A stretch of DNA of 64,000 nt from Lewinellaceae bacterium (GCA_020636045.1 JACJYP010000013.1:62001-126000), one strand, 5' to 3'; positions 42,171-51,400 are shown, counted from the stretch's first letter. Notes: a model not told the origin generated them from the letters alone. Numbers and translations are program-made.

Positions 42171-42334
42171 TAGAACCCATCTCAAAACTGGCGCTGGTGC
42201 TGAAACGGATGGCTGAAGGATGAAGACAAGTCAATTTTTTGCAGGCATAATGGCGTTATGGTAAAAAAAATTGAGGCAGTATTCGGCCTTCAGACGCTGT
42301 TTCAGCCCGGCAGGTAGTTTTGAGATGGGTTCTA
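42171..42334. mobile_element. 164-bp palindromic MITE-like element with 19-bp perfect terminal inverted repeats
   Basis: Bases 42171-42189 (TAGAACCCATCTCAAAACT) are perfectly complementary to 42316-42334. The interior is a degenerate palindrome centred near 42253 on CATAA/TTATG. TA occurs at both outer edges, as in a TA target duplication. There is no coding capacity. Size and symmetry match the 162-bp element at 895-1056, but the termini differ after TAGA. It lies between the lipoprotein terminator and the promoter of the HMA-AraC gene. Confidence 0.75.
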
Positions 42335-42346
42335 GTCAGGGTTCAA

Positions 42347-42377
42347 TAGCTTTGTGACAAAAGTTCGTCACCAAAGC
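42347..42377 (+). promoter_or_regulatory. -7 element and overlapping palindromic operator of the HMA-AraC gene
   Basis: TAGCTTTG (42347-42354) matches the Bacteroidota -7 consensus TAnnTTTG. Overlapping it, GCTTTGTGAC (42349-42358) and GTCACCAAAGC (42367-42377) form a near-perfect inverted repeat separated by 8 bp. A TTTTG in the right arm of the palindromic element (42318-42322) could serve as a distant -33 box, though its 24-bp spacing is long. The ATG follows at 42392. Confidence 0.5.
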
Positions 42378-42391
42378 AACCGCTCCCGCAC

Positions 42392-42961
42392 ATGACATTA
42401 TACATCAAAAACATGGTTTGCCGCCGTTGCGTGCTTTCTGTGGAACAATTGCTCCAGGACCTCGGCTTGTCGCCGGCACGGGTTACGCTGGGAGAGGTAA
42501 CGCTGGATACTGCACCCACGCCTGCGCAGGAACAGGCCTTGCGCGCCGGGCTGGAGGCGCTGGGCTTCGATCTGCTCGACGACCAGCGCCAGCGCGCGAT
42601 CGAAAAAGTAAAGTCTCTGCTCATCGGGCAAGTCCAGTCGGGGGAGATTCCCGAACACTTCAGTCTCGTCGATTTTATCGGCAAGGCCATGCGCCGCGAT
42701 TATTCTTCGGTCTCCAAATTGTTTTCCGAGGTAGAAGGCATCACAATGGAGCACTACTTTATCCTTCAAAAGATCGAAAAGGTGAAGGAATGGCTGGTGT
42801 ACAACGAACACACCCTCTCCGAGATCGCCTTCCGACTCGGCTACAGCAGCGCCGCGTACCTGAGCAGCCAGTTCAAAAGGGTAACCGGCATGTCGCCCAG
42901 CGAATTTAAAAACAACTACCCGGGGCATCGCCGGGGCCTGGACAAAGTGCACAACCATTAA
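42392..42961 (+). CDS. HMA-domain/AraC-type transcriptional regulator (metal-responsive)
   Basis: The 189-residue protein begins with a shortened heavy-metal-associated fold (TLYIKNMVCRRCVLSVEQLLQDLG) whose metal-binding cysteines are C10 and C13 (CxxC). A linker helix leads to a C-terminal AraC DNA-binding domain (about 85-180) with two helix-turn-helix units: DFIGKAMRRDYSSVSKLF and TLSEIAFRLGYSSAAYLSSQFKRVTGMSPSEFK. Fusing a CxxC metal site to an AraC domain suggests direct sensing of a soft metal such as Cu(I) in the cytoplasm. The P1B ATPase gene lies 278 bp downstream on the same strand and is the obvious target. A near-perfect palindrome overlaps its own promoter. Confidence 0.88.
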   Translation: MTLYIKNMVCRRCVLSVEQLLQDLGLSPARVTLGEVTLDTAPTPAQEQALRAGLEALGFDLLDDQRQRAIEKVKSLLIGQVQSGEIPEHFSLVDFIGKAMRRDYSSVSKLFSEVEGITMEHYFILQKIEKVKEWLVYNEHTLSEIAFRLGYSSAAYLSSQFKRVTGMSPSEFKNNYPGHRRGLDKVHNH

Positions 42962-43069
42962 ATCGCAACCATTTTCCAAAATACCATAAGGCAGGAAGGG
43001 TCCATCGTCCGGAACTTTGCACTATTAAATGTGGGGTCGAAGGGTTCCATTCACTTGAGGTATGCAGCT

Positions 43070-43138
43070 GGCAGTGGCAGTTGGCAGTAACAGTAGTTTA
43101 TACGATTATGAACACTGCCACTGCCAACTCCCACTGCA
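43070..43138. repeat. 27-nt imperfect inverted repeat in the P-type ATPase leader
   Basis: GGCAGTGGCAGTTGGCAGTA... (43070-43096) pairs with the reverse complement of 43112-43138 with about five mismatches, giving a long hairpin. The arm itself is a degenerate GCAGTTG/GCAGTAA heptad-like repeat. It lies in the region between the regulator and the ATPase start codon at 43240, where an attenuator would be placed. Confidence 0.7.
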
Positions 43139-43239
43139 AACCTGATTTTCAGGATGCCAAACGGCAGAACCCCTCGACCCTGCATCAAAAGGGAGCTGAA
43201 GCGCCTTCACCCTGCCATCTTTTCAATAAAAAATCCGCA

Positions 43240-45300
43240 ATGGAACACCACGATCATCACCATAAAGCAACCCACGAAAAGGCACACGAGCACAAACACA
43301 TGGAAGGCCACCATGAGCACAGCCATGGCGACCATGCCGGGCACGACCAGCATGCCGGCCACTCTGCCGAAGGTTTTCGCCGCAAATTCTGGCTCTCGCT
43401 GGCCCTCACCGTGCCCATCCTGCTGCTGTCCGATATGATCCAGCACTTTTTGGGATTCCATCTGGACTTTCCGGGCCGGAAATGGATATTGTTCGGGCTT
43501 TCCACCATATTATTTGTCTACGGCAACCAGCCATTTATGTCCGGCGCGGCAGCCGAATTGCGCCGGCGAAACCCCGGTATGATGACCCTGATCGCAATGG
43601 CAACTTCGGTAGCCTTCCTGTACAGCGTAGCCGTCACCTTCGGGCTGCCGGGCATGGATTTTTACTGGGAACTCGCCACGTTGATCGTCATTATGTTGCT
43701 CGGGCACTGGATCGAGATGAAAACCGTTTCGGGCGCCTCGCGTGCGCTGGAAATGCTGGCGAGCCTGATGCCCTCGGAAGCACACGTGCTGCAGGCCGAC
43801 GGTTCGGTACACGACCACCCCGTACAACACCTGAAACCCGGCGACCTGGTGCTTGTAAAAGCCAATGAAAAGATCCCCGCCGACGGAAAAGTCACCGATG
43901 GTGAAAGCGAAGTAAACGAGGCGATGCTGACCGGTGAATCGAAACCCGTCGTCAAGGCGGCCGGCGATCGCGTGATCGCCGGAGCGTTGAACGGTGGCGG
44001 AGCGCTGAAAGTAGAGGTCAGCGGCGCGGGGCAGGACAGTTACCTGCAGAAGGTATTGCGCCTGGTGCAGGACGCGCAGGCAAGCAAGTCTAAAACCCAG
44101 AGCCTTGCCGACCGCGCCGCGCGCTGGCTGACTTTTCTCGCCCTCGGAGCAGGGATGATCACCCTCGCGTACTGGCTCTGGAGCGGACAAGCTTTCGCGT
44201 TTGCCCTCGAACGCATGGTGACAGTTATGATCATCGCCTGTCCGCACGCACTGGGACTGGCCATTCCACTGGTCGTGGCGATCTCCACTACCCTTTCGGC
44301 GCAGCACGGCCTGCTGATCCGCAACCGGACGGCCTTCGAGAACGCCCGGAAGATCACTGCGATCGTATTCGACAAGACCGGTACCCTCACGGAGGGCGCC
44401 TTCGGCGTAACGCGGGTGGCGCCTGTGACGGACCGTTTTACTGAAAAGGAAATCCTGCAACTTGCCGCCTCTTTGGAGCAAAACTCCGAACACCCGATCG
44501 CACAAGGGATTGTCGCTCATGCAAAGGAGCAAGGTGTGGAACTGCGCGAAGTGAGCGATTTTCAATCGCTGACAGCACAAGGTGTAAAGGGAAAAATCGC
44601 CGGGAAAGAAATTGCCGTGGTGAGCCCCAAATACCTGAAGGACAATCAACTGGAAATGCCCGGGGAAGCACAGGGTGAAAACACGGAAACGCTGGTTTTC
44701 GTCATCGCGGATAACCGACCCATCGGCTTCATCGCCCTGGCCGATCGGATAAGAAAAACTGCCGCCGAATCGGTTGCAGCCTTCCGGCGCGATGGCGTAA
44801 AGGTCGTAATGGCCACCGGCGACAACAAAAAAGTGGCCGAAAATGTACAGCAGGCCCTGCAACTGGATGAGATACACGCAGAAGTACTGCCGCATGAAAA
44901 AGTGGAGATCGTAAAAGCGCTACAGCAAGAGGGGCACTTCGTAGCCATGACCGGCGATGGCGTCAACGACGCTCCGGCCCTTGCAAAAGCAGATGTGGGG
45001 ATTGCCGTGGGCTCGGGCACCGACGTGGCCGCCGAAACGGCCGACATCATCCTGGTGAACAGCAACCCGGCAGATATCCTCCGCCTGCTGCGTTTCGGGA
45101 AGGCAACCTACCGGAAAATGTTGCAAAACCTGTTCTGGGCAAGCGCTTACAACCTCGTCGCCATACCGCTGGCCGCAGGGATATTTTATCCCAAACTGAT
45201 GATCTCGCCGGCATTTGGAGCCGTGCTCATGTCCGTCAGCACAGTGGTCGTGGCCCTGAATGCACAATTACTTCGGGGAAGTTTGAAGCCAGATCGTTGA
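43240..45300 (+). CDS. CPH-type P1B heavy-metal ATPase (CopB-like)
   Basis: The 686-residue protein exports metal ions using ATP. It lacks an N-terminal HMA domain and instead has a His-rich extension (HHDHHHKATHEKAHEHKH..., about residues 3-45). Core motifs are TGES, the intramembrane CPH (IIACPHALGLA), the phosphorylation site DKTGTLTEG, SEHPIAQG and GDGVNDAPAL. Eight membrane helices are expected. CPH with a His-rich tail defines the P1B-3 group, linked to Cu(II)/Cu(I)/Ag(I) export in characterised CopB proteins. The frame extends upstream to 43081, including a Met at 43108, but ATG 43240 starts the conserved protein; the upstream part overlaps a hairpin. It follows the HMA-AraC regulator. 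Confidence 0.92.
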   Translation: MEHHDHHHKATHEKAHEHKHMEGHHEHSHGDHAGHDQHAGHSAEGFRRKFWLSLALTVPILLLSDMIQHFLGFHLDFPGRKWILFGLSTILFVYGNQPFMSGAAAELRRRNPGMMTLIAMATSVAFLYSVAVTFGLPGMDFYWELATLIVIMLLGHWIEMKTVSGASRALEMLASLMPSEAHVLQADGSVHDHPVQHLKPGDLVLVKANEKIPADGKVTDGESEVNEAMLTGESKPVVKAAGDRVIAGALNGGGALKVEVSGAGQDSYLQKVLRLVQDAQASKSKTQSLADRAARWLTFLALGAGMITLAYWLWSGQAFAFALERMVTVMIIACPHALGLAIPLVVAISTTLSAQHGLLIRNRTAFENARKITAIVFDKTGTLTEGAFGVTRVAPVTDRFTEKEILQLAASLEQNSEHPIAQGIVAHAKEQGVELREVSDFQSLTAQGVKGKIAGKEIAVVSPKYLKDNQLEMPGEAQGENTETLVFVIADNRPIGFIALADRIRKTAAESVAAFRRDGVKVVMATGDNKKVAENVQQALQLDEIHAEVLPHEKVEIVKALQQEGHFVAMTGDGVNDAPALAKADVGIAVGSGTDVAAETADIILVNSNPADILRLLRFGKATYRKMLQNLFWASAYNLVAIPLAAGIFYPKLMISPAFGAVLMSVSTVVVALNAQLLRGSLKPDR

Positions 45301-45415
45301 TAATGTATCCTTGCGTAACAATCATCACCGTGTAAAGACCTGCAGGGGCGCAATTTTGTAGTGAACCTTCACAAAACGGTTCTTGAAAGATCACTTTTAA
45401 ACAAAATTGCAAGTC

Positions 45416-46126
45416 ATGAAAAATAACGCATTGAAATTATTCGCCCTGCTGGTGCTGATGACCGGCTCCGTCTTTTCGGTAACAAGTTGCAGCAAAAACG
45501 AGGGCTTTGTCCGCCGCAACATGATGCAGGTAAATGCAGATGAAGGCTACACCGATATTAACCTCACTGCCTGCAACTACAACCTTGGCAATATGCCGGT
45601 CGAAAACCTCAGCGATGCGGAAAAGAACAGCCTGCTGTTCATGCGCGAAGAGGAAAAACTGGCGCGGGATGTGTACCTGAAGTTATTGGAAACCTGGCAC
45701 CTCAACGTGTTTTCCAATATTTCGGCGAGCGAGCAAACGCACATGGACGCCGTGCTGATGCTGATCGAAAAGTACCAGTTGACCGACCCGGTCGGAAATA
45801 ACGGCCCCGGCGTTTTCGTCAACGACAGCCTGCAGACGCTGTATAATGATCTGGTCGCACTGGGCAATTCCGGCATCGTGGAGGCGCTGCAAGTGGGAGC
45901 ACTGGTAGAAGAAGTGGATATTGTGGACCTGAAATATGCCCTGGACAATATAGTAGACAACCAGGACATCACCATGGTGTACGAAAACCTGTACAAGGCA
46001 TCCCGCAATCACCTGCGCGCTTTTGTCAGGAATCTGGAAAAAAGAGGCATAACCTATGTACCACAACGCCTGACGCAGGACGAATATGATGCTATCATCA
46101 ACAGCGACTGGGAAACGGGTAATTGA
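45416..46126 (+). CDS. DUF2202 ferritin-like lipoprotein
   Basis: The 236-residue protein has a lipoprotein signal (FALLVLMTGSVFSVTSCSKNE, Cys about 25) followed by a DUF2202 domain. Visible features are SLLFMREEEKLARDVYLKLLETW, ISASEQTHMDAVLMLIEKYQ, LYNDLVALGNSGIVEALQVGALVEEVDIVDLK and NHLRAFVRNLEKRG. The Glu/His spacing (EEEKLARD, EQTHMD, EEVDI) fits a four-helix, ferritin-like metal site, but its chemistry is not established. The ATG at 45416 is preferred over an upstream in-frame TTG. Its place between the copper-type ATPase and the RND operon suggests a periplasmic metal or redox role (inference). GTGAACCTTCAC at 45361-45372 is a small palindrome in its leader. Confidence 0.85.
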   Translation: MKNNALKLFALLVLMTGSVFSVTSCSKNEGFVRRNMMQVNADEGYTDINLTACNYNLGNMPVENLSDAEKNSLLFMREEEKLARDVYLKLLETWHLNVFSNISASEQTHMDAVLMLIEKYQLTDPVGNNGPGVFVNDSLQTLYNDLVALGNSGIVEALQVGALVEEVDIVDLKYALDNIVDNQDITMVYENLYKASRNHLRAFVRNLEKRGITYVPQRLTQDEYDAIINSDWETGN

Positions 46127-46562
46127 TATTGGAATTTGATAAGGCAAATCGCGAGTAGCCAGAGATAAGTTATCCGCGATTTGCATATGTAAATCATCAC
46201 ACCAAGCCGGGATACCGGCTCGTCACCCGTCAAAGGGTTGATATTTGGCAAACGGTTGTTACTCTGAAATTTTTATTGGGCGTTAAAATTCTGATTTTCA
46301 AATATTTAATTCAACTTATAGCAGGCTTGATGTCTCGGAAAGAATGCCGAAAGATCGTGCAGGAATGTTGTTGGCGGGACGCCAACAGCAAACGCAACGA
46401 ACCGATCAATTGGTCACAACTTGAGTTTTTTACATAAAATCAACGCCCGAGTGGGCGACGACCGGATACCGAACGATGGAAAAACGTTCTTTCATCAAAT
46501 CAGGCCACAATTCTTTAAACACCTGCTATACGCAACGATTCTTTTACCTTTGCAGCAGATTT
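46127..46562. other. Intergenic region with several hairpins
   Basis: 436 bp with no convincing gene. A perfect 10-bp stem lies at 46144-46184 (GCAAATCGCG with CGCGATTTGC, 21-nt loop) after the DUF2202 gene. A perfect 8-bp stem with a 3-nt loop (TGTTGGCG/CGCCAACA) is at 46369-46387, and a 5-bp one (CGCCC/GGGCG) near 46443-46456. A 35-codon ORF at about 46330-46437 matches nothing I know. Bases 46260-46320 are AT-rich. Confidence 0.5.
46545..46552 (+). promoter_or_regulatory. Candidate Bacteroidota -7 element (TACCTTTG)
   Basis: TACCTTTG is an exact TAnnTTTG match placed only 10 bp before the ATG of the Cys-rich small protein, implying a very short leader or leaderless transcript. A -33 box is not obvious. 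Confidence 0.45.
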
Positions 46563-46949
46563 ATGACGATCCACCCGATCATAGGATGTTTTCTGTTATT
46601 CGTCTTTATGGCGAAAGGCACCGCAACTTTCAGCGAAGGCCACTCCGAACGGCCGGGACCTGAGATGTCGTGCTGCGTTGACGGGCAAACCCAATGCGGG
46701 CAACCGCTTTTTGCCGGCATTTCTGCTGATTTTCTCTTCAATTGCCCCTGCGATCACGATAAGGGCGGGCACCACTGCCCCGATTGCAATATCATCTGCC
46801 ATACCAGCGCCGTTGTTGTGCCCGAATGGCAACAGGTATCGCTCACTCCACCCATTTCCAACCTGCAGAAACGGACCTTTTATTTCTCTGCACACTTGCC
46901 CGAAGCCGTATATCTTCCCATATGGCAACCGCCAAAGATCGGCGCCTGA
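46563..46949 (+). CDS. Small secreted Cys/His-rich protein (DUF6660-like) of the metal island
   Basis: The 128-residue product starts with a hydrophobic segment (HPIIGCFLLFVFMAKGTATF) that can act as a signal peptide. A Cys/His-rich stretch follows (MSCCVDGQTQCGQ, FNCPCDHDKGGHHCPDCNIICH). The C-terminus, PEAVYLPIWQPPKIGA, carries the IWQPP ending I associate with small Bacteroidota proteins (DUF6660-type) encoded just upstream of CusCBA-type efflux genes. I infer a periplasmic or outer-membrane metal-related accessory protein. The frame is open upstream to 46476, but the ATG at 46563 fits the signal peptide. It precedes the metal lipoprotein gene by 383 bp. Confidence 0.6.
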   Translation: MTIHPIIGCFLLFVFMAKGTATFSEGHSERPGPEMSCCVDGQTQCGQPLFAGISADFLFNCPCDHDKGGHHCPDCNIICHTSAVVVPEWQQVSLTPPISNLQKRTFYFSAHLPEAVYLPIWQPPKIGA

Positions 46950-47332
46950 AACAGGCGTAATACATCGGTTATATTTTCTGACACAAGTTTAGTACTCACT
47001 TTCCCGGCAAATGGCACGCAGCAGAGCGGGCATCTCGTTTGCCTGCTGCCTGCTGGTACCCTTGCAGCAATAATAGCCCTGTTAGTCAGATTCGCAACTG
47101 ATGTATGAACTGCGTACGCCGCTATTCGACGCGGTCGACGGTTGCTGACGAATTTTTCCAATTAAATTGAGTTCTCTGACGAGATTATTGAATCGTTTTG
47201 ATCAGCGGCTTTGATCCTGATCAAGGCACAAACGACACGAACACCCTTGTTTGCAATGCAGAACAGGGCTTTAAGAGGCTGTGTTATAAAAGATTAAAAC
47301 AATCTTGTCAGATCATCTAAAAACAACCCGAT
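46950..47332. other. Intergenic region upstream of the RND efflux operon
   Basis: 383 bp without a recognisable gene; reading frames on the other strand match nothing. It holds the FNR-type palindrome at 47211-47224 and must contain the operon promoter. No terminator for the preceding small gene was recognised. Confidence 0.55.
47211..47224. promoter_or_regulatory. Perfect FNR-type palindrome (TTGATCCTGATCAA)
   Basis: TTGATCCTGATCAA matches the FNR consensus TTGAT-N4-ATCAA exactly and lies 109 bp before the metal lipoprotein ATG. It shares the TGAT-N4-ATCA core with the site at 39112-39125 next to the REC-CRP regulator. Confidence 0.6.
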
Positions 47333-48334
47333 ATGAAAAAAATGTTTTTTGCAAGCTTGGTGCTTGCACTCACTTCTATTATGATCTTTAGCGCCTGCCA
47401 ACACGGTAACGGCCCTGAAACGGAACCGAAAGGCGAAGTCGCCGTTCCCGGTACCCGGTATATATGCCCCATGAATTGCGAGCACGGCAAGACCTACGCT
47501 CATCCGGGGCAATGTCCGGTCTGCAATATGACACTCGAGCCCGTAAAGGCAGATGAAGCAGGAGAACAGGTGGAGTATTTCACCGAATTCAAGACAGATC
47601 CTGCACAGTTAGCCGCCGGCAAGCCGGGTTTGCTCTCTTTTACACCTAAAATCCGGGGAAATGAAAACGCGCCTGTTCCGCTCGACCTGGTGCATGAAAA
47701 AAAGATGCACCTTATTCTGGTTTCCGACGACCTTTCCCGGTTCGATCATGTGCATCCTGAATTTTCAGAGGCTGGCAGCTACGATATTCGCGTATTGGGG
47801 ACAGGTGAAAACTTCAGTAATGGCCGCGGCCACAACGAAACGCGCTTCGAAACAGGCGGGAAATACTGGGCTTTTGCCGATTACAAACCCCTGGGCGGGC
47901 TGAACCGGGTAGACCGGATCGAACTGAACATCGCCGGCCCTTCGGTCAAACCGGTTGCTTACAGTCAGCAGAAACTGCACGCCGACATCGATGGCTATAC
48001 CGTCAGCCTTGAGGGCGACCATTTTAGCAGCGGTCAACAACACATCCCGGTTTCCATCAAAAAGAATGGAAATGCCGTAGATCCCGCCGGTTTTGAAAAT
48101 TACCTCGGTGAAAAAGCGCACCTCGTATTTATCGAAACGGCATCGAAGGCATTCGTGCATACCCACCCCTCGGCAAAAGACGGCCACCTGGAGATACACA
48201 CGACTTTCCCCGCACCGGGTACCTACCGCGGCTGGCTGCAATTTCAGACGGACGGACAGGTGCATACGGCTGATTTTGTGATCCGCGTCGCGGCCGGCAG
48301 CGCCGGCGCGCACGACGACCATCACATGCACTGA
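47333..48334 (+). CDS. Heavy-metal-binding-domain lipoprotein
   Basis: The 333-residue protein has a lipoprotein signal (ALTSIMIFSACQHGN, Cys 22). A heavy-metal-binding domain (about 40-70) carries paired cysteines (YICPMNCEHGK...CPVCNMTLEP), of the kind fused to or encoded beside CusB-type adaptors. The rest (about 80-320) is a beta-sandwich with many His, for example DLVHEKKMHLILVSDDLSRFDHVHPEF and FVHTHPSAKDGHLEIH, ending AHDDHHMH. I infer periplasmic capture and hand-over of Cu(I)/Ag(I) or a related metal to the efflux complex. It is the first gene of the operon with the RND pump, 70 bp upstream of it, with an intercistronic hairpin between. Confidence 0.88.
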   Translation: MKKMFFASLVLALTSIMIFSACQHGNGPETEPKGEVAVPGTRYICPMNCEHGKTYAHPGQCPVCNMTLEPVKADEAGEQVEYFTEFKTDPAQLAAGKPGLLSFTPKIRGNENAPVPLDLVHEKKMHLILVSDDLSRFDHVHPEFSEAGSYDIRVLGTGENFSNGRGHNETRFETGGKYWAFADYKPLGGLNRVDRIELNIAGPSVKPVAYSQQKLHADIDGYTVSLEGDHFSSGQQHIPVSIKKNGNAVDPAGFENYLGEKAHLVFIETASKAFVHTHPSAKDGHLEIHTTFPAPGTYRGWLQFQTDGQVHTADFVIRVAAGSAGAHDDHHMH

Positions 48335-48344
48335 TTTGATCACC

Positions 48345-48389
48345 GGCGTATCTGCGCTCCGGCGCTGCTGCCATGAGTGCAGATACGCC
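48345..48389 (+). promoter_or_regulatory. Intercistronic hairpin between the metal lipoprotein and RND pump genes
   Basis: GGCGTATCTGC (48345-48355) pairs perfectly with GCAGATACGCC (48379-48389) around a 23-nt loop. There is no T tract, so it is more likely an mRNA processing, stability or translational element than a terminator. Confidence 0.65.
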
Positions 48390-48404
48390 CTCTTACCTGA
48401 CAAA

Positions 48405-51400
48405 ATGCTCAACGAGCTCATAAAATTTTCGCTTCGCAACCGCTTGTTCGTAGTAGCGGCGGCAGTCTTGTTGCTGCTGTGGGGAGGCTGGACCATCACC
48501 CGGCTTCCGGTAGATGTGCTGCCCGACCTCAATCGCCCGCGGGTGACCGTGTTCCTGGAAGCCGGCGGCATGTCGCCCGAAGAGGTGGAGGCGCAGGCAG
48601 TACTGCCGGTAGAAACGGCGCTGAACGGTGCACCCGGCGTGGAAGTCGTGCGCAGCAACGCCTCACGCGGGATCGGGCTGGTGTTCGTGGAATTCGGCTG
48701 GGATGTCGATGTGTTTCGCGCGCGGCAAGTCGTGGCGGAAAAACTCGCCACCTTGTCGCTGCCTGAAGACATCGTACCGGTAATGGGCCCGGTATCTTCG
48801 GTGATGGGGCAGATCATGCTGGTAGGCATTACTTCCGAGCCCGACAGCTCCGGCGGACGGCCGCCAAGTACTGCAGCAGATCTGCGCACCCTGGCAGATT
48901 TCACCATCCGGCGCCGCCTCCTGGCGATCAAAGGGGTGGCACAGGCCATCCCGATCGGCGGCGACCGCCTGCAATATCAGGTGCTCGTATCTTCCTCCAG
49001 GCTTAAACAATACGACCTGACACTTGAAGATATCGAACGGGCGCTTGCGACGGCCAACCTGAACACGACCGGCAGTTTTTTCAACAGGTACGGCTCAGAA
49101 GTGCTGATCTCCATACTGGGACGTTCCAATAATCTCGACGACCTGAAACGAACTGTTGTAGCCAACCGCGACGGCTCGCCCGTGCTCATGAGCCAGGTAG
49201 CTGATGTGCAATTCGGCGCAGCCGTCAAACGCGGCGATGCTGCCGTCAACGCGCGCGCTGCTGTTATCCTGACGGTGGAAAAGCAACCCGGCGCCAACAC
49301 GGTAGCCCTCACAGAAGAGGTGGAGAAGGCTCTTGAAGAACTCAAGCCCTCGCTGCCGCCCGATGTCCGGATCAACCCCGGGGTTTTTCAGCAAAAAAAC
49401 TTCATCGTTCACGCCCTTACAAATGTGGAGGAGGCTTTGCGCGACGGGTTCATCCTGGTGGTCATTGTGCTGTTCCTGTTCCTGCTGAATTTTCGCACGA
49501 CCCTCATCACCCTGACTGCGATCCCGCTTTCATTGGTGATCACGGCGCTGATATTCAGGTGGTTCGGCATTTCCATCAATACCCTCACCCTGGGCGGTCT
49601 GGCGATCGCTATCGGCGAACTGGTAGACGACGCCATCGTAGATGTGGAAAACGTCTTTCGAAGGCTCCGGGAAAACAAGGAAAAAGAAAGCCCGCAGAGT
49701 CCCCTGCTGGTCATTTATGAAGCGTCGAGTGAAGTGCGTAATTCCATCGTGTATGCCACTATCATCGTCGTGCTGGTTTTCCTGCCGCTTTTCCAGTTGC
49801 AGGGTATCGAAGGGCGGATATTTGCACCGCTGGGCATTGCATACATCACTTCGATCCTGGCATCCCTGGTGGTATCGCTGACACTGACGCCGGTGCTTTG
49901 TTCCTACCTGCTGCCCCAGTCGACCCTAAATGAAGGTCGTGAATCCGGGTTGGTACGCTGGCTGAAAAAGCAGGACCTGAAACTGCTACGTGCAGGGATG
50001 GCCTACCCGCGTACGGTGATCGCGACGGCGGCAGCGCTGGTACTGGTCGCTGCAACAATGGTAACAAGATTCGGTACGGAATTCCTGCCGCCGTTCAACG
50101 AAGGCAGTTTCACTGTCAACCTCTACGCGCCGCCTGGCACTTCCCTGGAGGAAAGTAACAAGATCGGTACCGTAGCAGAACAACTCATCCTTCGCGTACC
50201 GGACGTGCAATACACAGCCCGCCGGACCGGCCGGGCCGAACTGGACGAGCACGTAGAACCGGTCAGCAATTCGGAGATTGATGTGGAACTGCACGACGAC
50301 GCGCGCCCACGCAAGGAAGTGATAGCCGATATCCGTAGCCAGCTCAGCCGGCTGGCCGGCGTATCGGTCAGCATCGGACAACCCATCTCACACCGGCTCG
50401 ACCACCTGCTCACCGGCGTAAAAGCCCAGATCGCCATCCGGATATTCGGAGAAGATCTGACCGAACTGCGCATACTCGCGGAAAAAGTCAGGGCCGTCGT
50501 GGCCGGAGTACCGGGTGCTGTAGATGTACAGGCAGAAAGGCAGGTACTGGTGCCGCAACTGACCATACGCCTCGACCGCGACGCCCTTCAGCGTTACGGC
50601 ATGCAAACAGGCGAAGTGGCCCGCGACCTCGAAGTGCTGTATGCCGGGAAGGTGGTCAGCCAGATACTGGACGGTCAGAAAACGTTCGACCTCGTATTGC
50701 GCGCCGCTGCAGAGGACCGGGAAAATCTGGAAAATATCCGGAATACCCAGATACACACGCCCGACGGCGTGCTGATCCCTCTGGAAAGCATCGCACGCAT
50801 AGAATATGAAAAAGGTATCAATACGGTGAGCCACGAGAACGGCCAGCGTCGCATCGTGGTATCGGCCAACATACAGGACCGCGACCTGGGCAACACGGTT
50901 GCCGAAATAAAACAGGCCGTTGCGGGGAAAGTAGAGATACCGCAGGGCTATTTTCTCGAATACGGCGGGCAGTTTGAGGCGCAAAAAGACGCCTCGCGCC
51001 TGATCGGCATCCTCAGCATATTCGCTCTGATGGGTATTTTTCTCGTATTGTATGCCCATTTCCGATCCTGGCGGATCGTCCTGCAGATCATGCTCAACAT
51101 CCCGCTGGCGCTGGTCGGCTCCGTCGCGGCAATATGGCTCACCGGCGGCACCTTCTCGGTCGCTACTCTGGTGGGTCTGATCACGCTGACAGGCATAGCC
51201 TCCCGCAACGGGATCATGATGATCTCGCACTATTTGCATCTGATGGAACACGAAGGCGAGCAGTTCGACCGGCAAATGATCGTACGCGGATCGCTCGAAC
51301 GGCTGGTGCCCGTGCTGATGACGGCGCTGGTGGCCGCGCTGGCCCTGATCCCTCTGACCCTGGATGCCGGGGCAGCGGGCAAGGAGATACTGTATCCGGT

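Noticed and set aside
42171..42334. Complete insertion sequence
   Set aside because: The inverted repeats enclose only about 126 bp with no transposase; at most a non-autonomous element.
43510..44895. 461-codon minus-strand ORF opposite the P1B ATPase
   Set aside because: Antisense to an intact ATPase with all motifs; no family match.
46330..46437. 35-codon ORF before the Cys-rich small protein
   Set aside because: Too short, no family resemblance and overlaps a perfect hairpin; cannot be supported as a gene or a transposase remnant.
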